Source: JAJEFO01 sp009843725
GTDB lineage: Bacteria; Pseudomonadota; Alphaproteobacteria; Rhodobacterales; Rhodobacteraceae
Reading direction: 5' to 3'
Assembly (NCBI GenBank): GCA_965243215.1
Contig: CBDEUJ010000005.1
Span: forward strand, 744,001-808,000
DNA length: 64,000 nucleotides
The position numbers and the translations under genes were made by a program. Positions 8,312 through 16,725 of this stretch are shown here, one piece after another. The notes beneath the pieces are model-generated. The model ran no database searches, was not told the origin of the DNA, and was given only the letters and a program-made list of their open reading frames with translations. Each line of letters starts with the position of its first letter. The first letter of the stretch is position 1.

Positions 8312-9594
8312 ATGGGCAGCACAGACGCATACCTGCCAAGACATCTGATCTCGGAGCTTGAGGACGCAATCGCATCAGCCCGCGTGGTCAACCTCATGCG
8401 TCCAAGGCAAGCCGGCAAGACCACGCTCGTGCGAGACCTGTCCGGTCAGGGCCATTTCGTGACCCTGGATGACACTGCGGTTTCTTGCCGCCATCGACGC
8501 AGACCCAGAAGGTCAGCTCACCAGTCTCACGGAAGATCCGGACGGCACCCCGCTCATCGTTGGCGAGGCGCAACGATCAAGGAACCTGGCCTTGGCCATC
8601 AAGAGGATGGTCGATGCCAACCGCCGGAAGGGCCAGTTCGTCCTCACCGGTTCCTCAAACGTCTTCACAGACACGGATGTCGCGGACCCGCTTGCCGGAA
8701 GGATGCGGACACTCAAGCTCTGGCCGCTGTCCGCCGAAATCAGGAGCGCTCCGGTCAACCGCCTGCTGGACCGGGCGATGCAAAGCGCCCCGTCGCTCGC
8801 TCAGGTCGCTGATCCTGAACCGGTGGGCAGGCGCGGCGACATTGATCTCATCCTGTCAGGCGGCTTCCCGGAGACCCGACTCCTGCCGCCAAGTTTGCGG
8901 CAGCGCCAGTGCCGGGACTGCGTCAATGCAGTCGTTGACCGGGACGTGGCAGACATCATGCCCGTTCGAAAGCCGGACGCCTTGCGCATCCTCATCGACC
9001 GGATGGCCGCCCGGACGGCACAGGAGGCCGGCATGTCCGAGCTTGCAAGCTGACCAGGCTGCAACGTGTCACGGTCGAGCGGCACCTTGACGTCCTGACC
9101 CGCCTGTCAATGGTGACCAGGCTTGGCGCCTGGACATCCGGAGAGGGCAAACGGGAGGTCAAGCAGCCAAGATTCCACGTCGTGGACACAGGGATGGCCT
9201 GTGCATTGCGCCGGTTCACGTACGCGACCCTTGCCATCGGCAACGCCCCGCAGGCCTTGGGCGGATTGCTGGAGAGCTTCGTCTTCGGCGCGTTGCGGCG
9301 CGCCCTGCCGATGCAGGATGCCGACTGCCGGCTATATCATTGGCGCAATGCGGATCGGCGCGAGATCGACATTCCGATCGACGGGGGAAGCCACCTGGTC
9401 AACATCGAGATCAAGGCATCGGCCTCCGCAGGCGGTGCGGATTTCAGGCATCTCAAGTGGTTTGCCTCCGACGGTCCCGGTCGCGGCAGAACGTGCACCG
9501 GATCGTCTTCAATCTTGGGCAGGAAAGGCTCGCTTTCGGGAGCCGGACGCTTGCCCTTCCCGCGAGCAGCCTCTGGAGCAGCATCTACGCATGA
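8312..9594 (+). pseudogene. AAA ATPase with DUF4143 domain, multiply frameshifted
   Basis: A degraded member of the ATPase family with an AAA_14 N-terminus and a DUF4143 C-terminus. The pieces in order are MGSTDAYLPRHL...NLMRPRQAGKTTL (Walker A), then after a shift near 8478 LRFLAAIDADPEG...RRKGQFVLTGSSN, then after a shift near 9045 KLTRLQRVTVERHLDVLTRLSMV...FHVVDTGMACAL, and after a third shift near 9490 VHRIVFNLGQERLAF. The Walker B region reads PLIVGEAQRS where the family normally has an Asp-Glu pair. Three shifts and a lost acidic residue indicate real decay. Intact relatives are often linked to toxin-antitoxin-like or mobile loci, but their role is not established. Confidence 0.8.
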
Positions 9595-9652
9595 GGCGCC
9601 GCAGGCGGCTTTCGGGACGAGATTGCACGCGTCCGGCGGCACGACAGCTTTG

Positions 9653-12052
9653 TCAGTTCGCCTCGGCGATCCACCACGCCGCCAGCGGTCGCATGTTCAG
9701 GACAGCCCGGCATGTCAGCCGGCCCCTGTCAAAGGCGGCCGGCGTCTGGAACACCAGATTCCGCCGTTCGTGGAGCTCTCGGCACAGTGCGCGCCGAAGC
9801 ACGTCGGCTTCGCCCGAAAGGCCCCATGCTTCCAGCTGAGCGGCATAGCTGAAATTGAATCCCGGCTGTATCTCGGCCGTCTGAAAGCTTGTGTCCTCCT
9901 GGTGCGGAAGCAGGGCCATTGCGTTGTCCGGGATGCCTGTCAGGGACACGGCCCCCTCTCCGCCTCCGGCCTCGAGAAAATTTCGCTCATAGATTGTCCT
10001 CAACGCGCTTTCGGCGCTGCCTTGCGGCACGATGTCCCCGAGTCCAAGGCGGCGTGCCAGGAACGGGCCGAAGAGCTGCTCGATGAAGCACGCCTCCGAG
10101 AACGGACCGTCCGTGTCGACACGAAACCACGTCCCGTTGAAGAGCCGTTCGTTGTACGCGACCGCCGCGCGGTCCGCCTGGTTCTTCCAGTCCGCCGCCA
10201 GGCTCGCTTCACCAGCCTCCTTGGCGAGTTCTGCCGCGGCGAGGAGCGCTGCGATCCAGAGACCGCCGCAATAGCTTGACGGACCTGCCATCGGGATGTT
10301 GTCGAATGTCTGGTCCGGGATTCCGTCGTTCTCGATCAGGCCGTCCCCGTCCCGATCAAACTGCTGCAGATGATCGATGGCGGCACGAACGGCCGGGAAG
10401 CGCTGAGACCGCCAACCGGCATTCATGTGTCTTCCTTCCCGGTACACGCAAAGGACGAAGTCGCAATTCAGGTCCTTCCAAAGGGTGCCGTCGCGATAGG
10501 TGTAGGAATTCGGGGTGACAAAGGGATCCTCGCCCGGACCGCCGAGATCGTGCGGACAGGCACGGTCCAGATTGATCGGAAACAGGTTCCTCTCCTGGCC
10601 GTGGTGGCGACGCCCCGGATCTCCGGGGACCAGGAAATCGGCGTAGTCGCGCACGACGCTCGCGGCAAGTTCCGGAAAGAACCGTGCCACCGCTTCCGCG
10701 GCGTAGATCCAGAGGTCAAGGGTGTTGTAGAGCGCATAGTCGTGGCACTCGATGATCCCGAAGTGCCGCCTTCCGTCAGGCGAGCCATGGGCCGACGTCA
10801 GCACGGCAAGGCCGTCCACGAGAAAGTAGCTTTCGTTGATCGTCACCCCGGCACGATGCGGCGCGCTGCCGAGCATGTCGCTGACCTGGTCGTGCCATTC
10901 GGAAATTCGTCTCTCCCAGTCCGGCGCGGACCGGTGGGCGAGCTCCGTGATTCGCGCCGCGTTCCGGCCGTTTCGGCCCCATTCGTCGGTATGGCCGCGA
11001 AACCACGTCCGGCCCTGCCCGAACGAGATCCTCGGCAAGTCCCAGACAAGGGTCGCCAGCATCTCGCGGCTTTCACCGGGACTCATGGACACGCGCGCGG
11101 AAACGGCGGCGGCCGGATGTGCCGGCGGAGTCTCGCGAAACCCGCTCTCGGTGACCCAGCCGTCGCCAAGATCCGGCGCATCGCCGCTTTCGAGAAACTC
11201 GTCCCAGAATTCTGCGCCGTGGCCTGCGCCATCGAAGCAAGCCGTGCGGGAGAAGATAGTGCCCGCGTCGGCGGATACGGCGATGGCCCATTCTCCCGTG
11301 CCTTCCGCCGGTTCGTCCGACGTGCGCCGGCGGTCCAGGATGACCCCGGTCCCCCCGGGAAATTCCGACGGCCTGTTGAAACAGCCGGCCGCCACCCTGG
11401 ACGGGCGACCTTCGTGAAACGAACCGAACCATCCGTTCAGGTTGGCGAAGGTGAACGCGAGCGAGACGTCGGCGGCCGATTCTCCGGTGTTGGTCAGTCG
11501 CCACTTGAAGAGGGCGACCGGAAGCGTCGAGCAGGAAAGGTCACGCGGGATGACGGGAGAGAACGAAAGACACTCCGCTTCGACGCCTGCCAGCGGTGCG
11601 TGCCGGTGCCACGAGAACGGGAACAGGCCGCCCCACTCGGGCGCCGCCTGTTCGTACTCGAAGGACGCAAGTTCGTCACTCTCGGGCGCCGGCTGCAGGG
11701 CGATGGCAACGGGTTCCTCGTCCTGCCGTCGGACACGGACGAGGAACCCGTTGCAAGGCATCGCAAATCCTGCCACGCCCCCGCCCTTGATTGTCCATCT
11801 GCTGACGCGCCCGTCTGAAGCGCGGGTCATTCCCCCGGTTCCAATGCCGCCAAGGGGGACGCCCGTGGCGGTGAGCGGCTGGAACAACCGTTTCATCTTT
11901 CCGGATGACGACGGCAGCGCATGCCCCGCAGGACGCCGCAGCGACGCCGGGGAAAGGGAAAACGGATCGTTGCGCAGCATTGCAGGATCCCCGACGCCCC
12001 TCCCCGCCGCAACGCGTTCGGGAACGAGGCTGAGTGACCTTTGACACTCCAT
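9653..12052 (-). CDS. GH116 family glycoside hydrolase (bile-acid beta-glucosidase/GBA2-like)
   Basis: A 799-aa GH116 retaining glycosidase related to non-lysosomal glucosylceramidase GBA2 and bacterial beta-glucosidases. The N-terminal beta-sandwich domain begins at LTATGVPLGGIGTGGM. The catalytic (alpha/alpha)6 barrel contains the nucleophile in IIECHDYALYNTLDLW (Glu about 435) and the acid/base in PDQTFDNI (Asp about 584), followed by GPSSYCGGLW. Their spacing of about 150 residues matches the family. No signal peptide is seen, so it is probably cytosolic. GGGAGG-type Shine-Dalgarno bases precede the ATG at 12052. It stands alone, with an IS66 element inserted just upstream at 12125, which probably separates it from its original promoter. 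Confidence 0.88.
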   Translation of the reverse strand: MECQRSLSLVPERVAAGRGVGDPAMLRNDPFSLSPASLRRPAGHALPSSSGKMKRLFQPLTATGVPLGGIGTGGMTRASDGRVSRWTIKGGGVAGFAMPCNGFLVRVRRQDEEPVAIALQPAPESDELASFEYEQAAPEWGGLFPFSWHRHAPLAGVEAECLSFSPVIPRDLSCSTLPVALFKWRLTNTGESAADVSLAFTFANLNGWFGSFHEGRPSRVAAGCFNRPSEFPGGTGVILDRRRTSDEPAEGTGEWAIAVSADAGTIFSRTACFDGAGHGAEFWDEFLESGDAPDLGDGWVTESGFRETPPAHPAAAVSARVSMSPGESREMLATLVWDLPRISFGQGRTWFRGHTDEWGRNGRNAARITELAHRSAPDWERRISEWHDQVSDMLGSAPHRAGVTINESYFLVDGLAVLTSAHGSPDGRRHFGIIECHDYALYNTLDLWIYAAEAVARFFPELAASVVRDYADFLVPGDPGRRHHGQERNLFPINLDRACPHDLGGPGEDPFVTPNSYTYRDGTLWKDLNCDFVLCVYREGRHMNAGWRSQRFPAVRAAIDHLQQFDRDGDGLIENDGIPDQTFDNIPMAGPSSYCGGLWIAALLAAAELAKEAGEASLAADWKNQADRAAVAYNERLFNGTWFRVDTDGPFSEACFIEQLFGPFLARRLGLGDIVPQGSAESALRTIYERNFLEAGGGEGAVSLTGIPDNAMALLPHQEDTSFQTAEIQPGFNFSYAAQLEAWGLSGEADVLRRALCRELHERRNLVFQTPAAFDRGRLTCRAVLNMRPLAAWWIAEAN

Positions 12053-12116
12053 ACCGCCGGAACCTCCCGCTGCAAATCAATCTTTGCCTGTCTCTCTCCT
12101 GGTTTCGCGGCTCTCC

Positions 12117-12124
12117 ACGGATCC
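12117..12124. repeat. IS66 target-site duplication, left copy
   Basis: The 8-base sequence ACGGATCC, repeated exactly at 15412-15419 beyond the other end of the element. Confidence 0.92.
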
Positions 12125-12223
12125 GTAAGCGATTAAAGCACGACGTTTCGCCCGTGGCTTGATTTCGTCCGCCCTCGCGCGAGAGCATCTTCCGGTCAAT
12201 TCACCCTGACCGGAGGTTCCTTC

Positions 12224-12592
12224 ATGACACACGATGCACCAATGACGACCGTGGGCCGCCGCCCACGTTCACGCCGCCCCATATTTCGCACCGAGGCAGA
12301 GCGGCATGCCCTGATGGCAGAGTACGAGCGCTGGGACGGCACGCAGGTCGACTTCTGCGAAGCCAACGGGGTGGCCGCCAGAACCTTGATGGGCTGGTTC
12401 AGGAAGCGCGATCCCTCTGCCGCAGCGATCTCCAGCAAGCCCGCGGCCAAGGCGAATGCCAGCAAGCCCGCCACAGCGGCGACCGCCGGCAGGCCCGGCG
12501 GCTTCGTCGAGATCGCGGCGGCGACCGGACCTGGCTGGGACGTCGAGCTTTCGCTCGGCGACGGCGTCACGCTCCGCCTGAGGCGGTCCTGA
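12224..12592 (+). CDS. tnpA: IS66 accessory protein TnpA
   Basis: A 122-aa IS66 first-frame protein. The N-terminal half resembles a helix-turn-helix (RTEAERHALMAEYERWDGTQVDFCEANGVAARTLMGW), followed by an Ala/Ser/Pro-rich linker and the short C-terminal strand pattern VELSLGDGVTLRLRR typical of this protein. CGGAGG precedes the ATG. The tnpB start overlaps its stop (TGATG), so the two are coupled. Its exact role in IS66 transposition is not settled. Confidence 0.88.
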   Translation: MTHDAPMTTVGRRPRSRRPIFRTEAERHALMAEYERWDGTQVDFCEANGVAARTLMGWFRKRDPSAAAISSKPAAKANASKPATAATAGRPGGFVEIAAATGPGWDVELSLGDGVTLRLRRS

Positions 12593-12954
12593 TGCTCGGC
12601 GGCTGGCCGGCGGGCGGCATCTGGCTGTCGACGGAGCCGACGGACATGCGCCGCAGCTTCGACGGGCTGAGCGCGCTGGTCGCGACCCATCTCGGGGAGA
12701 ACCCCGCCAGCGGGCGCTGGTACGTGTTCGTCAACCGCCGCCGGACCATGGTCAAGGTGCTCGGCTTCGAGCATGGCGGGTACTTCGTCTGGGCCAAGCG
12801 CCTGGAGCAGGGCATGTTCGCCTCGCCCCTGGCGCTGGCTCCGGGACGGAAGTCGCTGTCGCTCTCGCGGACCGAGCTCTCGGCGCTCCTGGACGGGATC
12901 GACATCACCGTCCGGCGCCACCGCAAGCGCTATCCCGTCCCCGTGGCGGCCTGA
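12592..12954 (+). CDS. tnpB: IS66 accessory protein TnpB (Orf2)
   Basis: A 120-aa IS66 Orf2 protein. It has the family signature around TDMRRSFDGLSALV near residue 17, then NRRRTMVKVL and GYFVWAKRLEQG, with a basic C-terminus. It is needed alongside TnpA and TnpC in elements that carry all three. Its last 25 bases overlap the end of tnpC, which comes from the opposite strand. In canonical elements tnpC would instead follow downstream in the same direction. Confidence 0.93.
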   Translation: MLGGWPAGGIWLSTEPTDMRRSFDGLSALVATHLGENPASGRWYVFVNRRRTMVKVLGFEHGGYFVWAKRLEQGMFASPLALAPGRKSLSLSRTELSALLDGIDITVRRHRKRYPVPVAA

Positions 12955-14636
12955 AGCCGTCCGGCCGTGACGGCCGCGACGTCGGACGTCATCGGGTCGT
13001 GGGCGAAGAGCTCCTTCCAGCGCCTCGGCGTCAGCTCGCCGGCCCGGCTGGCCGGGTGGCTGTCGATGCGCAGCAGCACGTCGGTCAGCCAGACGCGGGC
13101 ATCGACGCCCTGCATCCAGCAGGTGGCGAGCATGGCGTTCATGATCCCCGCGTGCTCTGCCCCCACCTCCGTCCAGGCGAAGAGCCAGTTGCGTTGTCCG
13201 AGCTTCGCGCCGCGCAGCTTGTTCTCGACCTGGTTGGTGTCCGGCGGCACGTCCGGGTTGCCCAGGAACACCTCGAGCGTGGCCCTTCGCTCGACCGCGT
13301 AGGCGATCGCCTTGCGGACCGGGTGCTTCGGCGTCAGCGCCGGATCCTCCAGCGTCCGCTCGCACCAGTCCCAGAACCTGTCGACCGCCTTCCGCGACCG
13401 GGTCCGACGCGCGGCCAGCCGCTCGGCCGGCGGACGGCCCTTGATCTCCTCCTCGATCCGGTAGATGGCGCCGATCAGCTTCAGCGCCTCCCCGGCCATC
13501 TCCGGGTGAGTGTCCTTCTGCTCCCAGAAGTTCCTGCGACTGTGGATCCAGCAGCCCTGGTGGGTGACCGCCCCGCCGCGCGCCGCGACATAGGCCTCGT
13601 AGGCGCCGTAGCCGTCGCTCACGAGGGTTCCGGAATACGCGCCGAGGAACTCGGCCGCATGCTCGTGCCGGCGGGAGGTGGCGAAGGGGAAGACCACCTC
13701 GCCCCGGTCGCCGAGCATCGGCCAGAAGTATCCCTTCTTCATGCTGCCGGGCTTGCCCGGGTGCAGCCCGGCCCGGATCGGCGTCTCGTCCATCTGTATG
13801 ACGGCGCTCTCCAGAACCGAGCGCCACTGCGCGTCGTGGACCGGCTTCAGGAGCCCGACCGCGCGGTTGGCCCACTGGCTCAGCGAGCCGCGGTTGACGG
13901 TGATGCCCCCGGCGGCCAGCATTTGATGCTGACGATAGAGCGGCTGGTGCCATTGGAACTTGTCAATGAGCATTCCTGCGATGAAGGAGACGTCGGCGCA
14001 GCTGTTCTTGAACACGCTCTCGCGCGCCGGGGCGCCGACGAGGGCGCCGGTCTCGCGGATCTTCACCTTGAGGTGGCGGTAGCGGATGACCACGTGCCGC
14101 CAGTCGAGCGCGGCCACCCGGCAGTGGACGCGCTCAGAGATCACCTCGTAGCCGTCCTCCGGCAGGCCCTCGATCTCGGGCGGCGTCACGGGGATGTCGA
14201 TCACGGGGGCCTTCTCGTTGAATCGCAGCCCGGTGCCGTTGACCGAATCGCCGCGATCCTTGCTGCGGCCCGGCTTGCCCCCGGGCCGCTTGTCCCCGGC
14301 CTCGGATCCCTCCTTGCCGTCGGCGCCGTCCTCGCCCGCCTTGTTCCGTTCCGAGCGCGAGCCGTACAGGTCGCGCTGCAGCCGGGCGATCTGGGCGGTC
14401 AGCGCGCCGAGCTGCGCCGCGAGTTCGGCGATCCGCGCTTCCTGCGCCGCGATCGTCTCGGCCAGATCGGCGTGGAGCGCCGCCAGCCGGCCCGAAAGCC
14501 CGATCAGCGACCGGAGCGCCTCCTCGGCCTCCGGTGGCGGCAGCGTGCCGTCCCCAAGCCGGCGGGTCAGGTCCCGGCCGAGCGTCTCGACGTCCCGGGA
14601 GAGGGCCGCAGCTTCGGACAGCGTCGCCTGGCTCAT
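12930..14636 (-). CDS. tnpC: IS66 family transposase TnpC
   Basis: A 568-aa DDE transposase. The N-terminus has a coiled-coil (about residues 45-95, LAETIAAQEARIAELAAQL...) and a basic linker. The catalytic core shows the first Asp in VIQMDETPIR, the second in LVSDGYGAYEAY and the Glu in NQVENKLRGAKLGQRNW. The C-terminus has the usual IS66 tail (LTPRRWKELFAHD). The start is ATG at 14636, which overlaps the methyltransferase stop as ATGA, so the two are translationally coupled. The frame continues upstream to 15116 only as an antisense-like extension. Its orientation, opposite to tnpAB, is unusual. Confidence 0.95.
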   Translation of the reverse strand: MSQATLSEAAALSRDVETLGRDLTRRLGDGTLPPPEAEEALRSLIGLSGRLAALHADLAETIAAQEARIAELAAQLGALTAQIARLQRDLYGSRSERNKAGEDGADGKEGSEAGDKRPGGKPGRSKDRGDSVNGTGLRFNEKAPVIDIPVTPPEIEGLPEDGYEVISERVHCRVAALDWRHVVIRYRHLKVKIRETGALVGAPARESVFKNSCADVSFIAGMLIDKFQWHQPLYRQHQMLAAGGITVNRGSLSQWANRAVGLLKPVHDAQWRSVLESAVIQMDETPIRAGLHPGKPGSMKKGYFWPMLGDRGEVVFPFATSRRHEHAAEFLGAYSGTLVSDGYGAYEAYVAARGGAVTHQGCWIHSRRNFWEQKDTHPEMAGEALKLIGAIYRIEEEIKGRPPAERLAARRTRSRKAVDRFWDWCERTLEDPALTPKHPVRKAIAYAVERRATLEVFLGNPDVPPDTNQVENKLRGAKLGQRNWLFAWTEVGAEHAGIMNAMLATCWMQGVDARVWLTDVLLRIDSHPASRAGELTPRRWKELFAHDPMTSDVAAVTAGRLQAATGTG

Positions 14637-15298
14637 TCCCCGGCCTCGACGGCCATGACCGCCGCCAGCACCGCGAGCCGCTCGCCCGGCGGCATCGCGC
14701 GGTAGCGCCGCGCCCAGCGCGCGGCGTTGCGCTTGATCCTCTGGCGGTCGGTGAAGTTCCTGCCCGCGCAGGTGTGCCAGTGCGGCCGGTCCGGCTCGAA
14801 GTTGAACCACAGCTTCTCGGTGACGACGCAGGCCTGGTTGTTGACCTGGACCTCGAGCGAGCGCCAGCCGGCCAGGTGCGTGTCGTAGAGCGCCGAGGGA
14901 TAGCCGGAGACCATCACCTGGCAGGGCAGCGACTTCAGGATGCCGAGAAGCGCGACATGGTCGTCGTCCGTGTAGTCGAAGCGGTAGCGGCGCGGCCCCC
15001 TGCGCGTCGACTGCACGTAGGGCGGGTCGCAGTAGACCAGCTCGCGGCCCTGGAAGTCGAAGCCGGACAGGAAACGGTGGGCGCAGCCATGGTGGAGCTC
15101 GACCGGGTAGTCGCATCTGAAGCTGTCGATCGACCGCCGGTTGAGGTCGATGCCGATGCTGCGCTGCGCGGGCGGCTTGCGCTTCATGATGGCCCCGCCC
15201 CCCAGGTGCGATTCGATGAAAAGATCATGCGCGGGCATGGCGCTCACGATGGCCTGCGAGAGCCCGGTCGCCCCCTTGGACCCATACCATTCGGACAT
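14633..15298 (-). CDS. D12-class DNA adenine methyltransferase, IS66 passenger
   Basis: A 221-aa N6-adenine DNA methyltransferase of the Dam/D12 class. The SAM-binding motif reads FIESHLGGGAIMKRK near residue 28, followed by IGIDLNRRSI. The catalytic motif is YCDPPYV near residue 92. A GGAGG stands 7 bases before the ATG. The gene lies inside the IS66 inverted repeats, between the right end and tnpC, and its stop overlaps the tnpC start. It is therefore carried and probably co-expressed with the transposase. It may methylate adenines in the element ends or in host DNA. The target sequence is unknown. A C-terminal Arg-rich helix (RQRIKRNAARWARRYR) may bind DNA. Confidence 0.9.
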   Translation of the reverse strand: MSEWYGSKGATGLSQAIVSAMPAHDLFIESHLGGGAIMKRKPPAQRSIGIDLNRRSIDSFRCDYPVELHHGCAHRFLSGFDFQGRELVYCDPPYVQSTRRGPRRYRFDYTDDDHVALLGILKSLPCQVMVSGYPSALYDTHLAGWRSLEVQVNNQACVVTEKLWFNFEPDRPHWHTCAGRNFTDRQRIKRNAARWARRYRAMPPGERLAVLAAVMAVEAGE

Positions 15299-15411
15299 CG
15301 CCGCCTCCGAAGTGATTCGCCTCGATGGCAGGTGGATAGAGCGGGTTGGCTATAGTGTCAAACGGAAATCCGGTCCGGATCGGGCCGCGACGTCGTACTT
15401 TAACCGCTTAC

Positions 15412-15419
15412 ACGGATCC
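15412..15419. repeat. IS66 target-site duplication, right copy
   Basis: The 8-base sequence ACGGATCC, identical to 12117-12124. It marks the original insertion target upstream of the GH116 gene. Confidence 0.92.
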
Positions 15420-15515
15420 GGCCGCCGGCATATGGCCTTTCCAGGGCCAAGCCGGCGACTCGGCAAGGATCAGCTCCGGATGCGAACTGCGCTGGCGCCC
15501 GCCACCAAGGGCGAC

Positions 15516-15557
15516 CGTCGGTGCACCTGGGGGTTTCGGGGCACAGGTGCACCGACG
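15516..15557. repeat. Perfect 14-bp inverted repeat (hairpin)
   Basis: The arm CGTCGGTGCACCTG at 15516-15529 pairs without mismatch with CAGGTGCACCGACG at 15544-15557 across a 14-base loop. There is no T-run on either side, so a simple intrinsic terminator is not supported. It lies about 240 bases past the rsmI stop. Confidence 0.8.
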
Positions 15558-15700
15558 CCGGCATGTCATCCGGCGGAAATGATGGATCCGATGTTCCTGC
15601 GGACCACGCAATGGCGGCGCTGCGGCGTCCGGTGGCATGCGAAGGTCTTCCGAAGGCCCCTTGTCCATGCACCACTGCCGCGCGCGGTCAGGGCACAACG

Positions 15701-15728
15701 GGAACGTCACCCGGGGAACGTCACCCGG
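15701..15728. repeat. 14-bp tandem repeat, two copies
   Basis: GGAACGTCACCCGG occurs twice head to tail without a mismatch. It is too short and too few in copies to be a CRISPR. It could be a replication slippage product or a binding site. Confidence 0.8.
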
Positions 15729-15795
15729 TCACATGAGCGCCTGGCGCGCCGCGACCGGCGCTCCACTGATCCGGGAAAGCGGACACGGGAGAATG

Positions 15796-16725
15796 TCAGT
15801 TGCCGATCCTGATTCCCAGTTGGTAGACGTCACGTCGCGACAGGCCGAACCGGCTTGCCACGTCGCTTGCCGCGTCACGGAGTTTCCGGGTCTTCAGGGC
15901 CTCCCGCAACGCCTGCTCAACCTCGGCCGGGTCGGGTGGCGTTGCGCGACTTCCGATCAGCAGCACGATTTCGCCCTTGAGCGGCATGTCGGCAAGGGAT
16001 TCCGCCAAGGCACCGAGGGCATCCCTGCGAACTTCCTCGAACTTCTTTGTGAGCTCCCGGCACAGGGCTGCGGGTCGGTCGGCACCCAGAACGTCGGCCG
16101 CATCCTGCAGCGTCGCGCCCGTGCGGCGGGGGCTTTCATAGAGAATGAGCGTGCCGCGCACATCGGCGAGCCTTTCCAGGAACCGCCTTCGCGCCTTGCG
16201 TTGCGAAGGCGGGAACCCCGCAAACGCAAACCGGTCGCATGGCAGACCGGCCACGGTCAGGGCGGCGATCAAGGCGGAGGGACCGGGCACGGGCAGAACC
16301 CTGTGCCCTTCGCCGATCACTTCCCGCACCAGGGCATATCCCGGGTCGGCCACCAAGGGCGTACCCGCCTCCGAGGCATAGGCCACGGACGCGTTCCGCC
16401 TCAGCGCCGCAAGCACCGCCTTTCTGTCCCGATCCCCGCTGTGGTCGTGGTACGCCATGATTCTTCGTCCGGCGAGCGGGATCCCGTGGATGCTCATGAG
16501 CCGTCTCAGGCTTCGCGTGTCCTCGGCAACCAACAGGTCGGCATCGCGGAGAACGTCAAGCGCCCGAAGCGTGATGTCGCGCGCGTTCCCCAGAGGGGTG
16601 GAGACCAGATGGAGGCCCGCATCAAGAGCCTCGCCGTCAGACGCTTTGCTCGCCGCAGCGTTGCGTGATTTACTAGGGGCGTGTTTCTGCATAGGGTCGC
16701 ACCGAACTGTCCGAGGAGAATCCAA
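15796..16725 (-). CDS. rsmI: 16S rRNA (cytidine(1402)-2'-O)-methyltransferase
   Basis: A 309-aa tetrapyrrole-methylase-fold enzyme that 2'-O-methylates C1402 of 16S rRNA in the ribosomal P site. Diagnostic stretches are LVSTPLGNARDITLRALDVL, VAEDTRSLRRLMSIHGI, YASEAGTPLVADPGYALV, PVPGPSALIAAL and LYESPRRTGATL. The start at 16725 overlaps the start of the divergent PBP-activator gene by a single base. A later ATG at residue 12 (MQKHAPSKSRN) is an alternative that leaves a little promoter space. The C-terminal helix-turn-helix-like end (ASRFGLSRRDVYQLGI) is normal for the family. Confidence 0.96.
   Translation of the reverse strand: MDSPRTVRCDPMQKHAPSKSRNAAASKASDGEALDAGLHLVSTPLGNARDITLRALDVLRDADLLVAEDTRSLRRLMSIHGIPLAGRRIMAYHDHSGDRDRKAVLAALRRNASVAYASEAGTPLVADPGYALVREVIGEGHRVLPVPGPSALIAALTVAGLPCDRFAFAGFPPSQRKARRRFLERLADVRGTLILYESPRRTGATLQDAADVLGADRPAALCRELTKKFEEVRRDALGALAESLADMPLKGEIVLLIGSRATPPDPAEVEQALREALKTRKLRDAASDVASRFGLSRRDVYQLGIRIGN

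Larger units (their letters stand above)
12125..15411. mobile_element. IS66-family insertion sequence with methyltransferase passenger
   Basis: A complete 3287-base element. The left end begins GTAAGCGATTAAAGCACGAC. The right end, read inward, begins GTAAGCGGTTAAAGTACGAC, so the inverted repeats differ by two bases over the first 20. The direct repeat ACGGATCC lies on both sides (12117-12124 and 15412-15419). Both the GTAAGCG ends and the 8-base duplication are diagnostic of IS66. Contents are tnpA and tnpB on the plus strand, with tnpC and a DNA adenine methyltransferase on the minus strand, converging on tnpB. Canonical IS66 elements have tnpA-tnpB-tnpC in one direction, so the order here is rearranged. 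Exact duplication and open frames suggest a recent insertion. Confidence 0.95.
15420..15795. other. Intergenic region with a long hairpin and a tandem repeat
   Basis: About 375 bases between the IS66 element and the end of rsmI. No convincing gene is seen. It contains a perfect 14-base-pair inverted repeat (15516-15557) and a 14-base tandem duplication (15701-15728), both listed separately. Confidence 0.6.

Noticed and set aside
12196..13953. Minus-strand frame of 585 codons overlapping tnpA, tnpB and tnpC
   Set aside because: It crosses three genes, has low-complexity composition and no domain.
12999..14705. Plus-strand frame of 568 codons opposite tnpC
   Set aside because: Antisense of the IS66 transposase. 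The minus strand carries the DDE motifs, so the plus frame is a shadow.
15701..15728. Tandem GGAACGTCACCCGG as a CRISPR start
   Set aside because: Only two copies without spacers, and no cas genes in the window.
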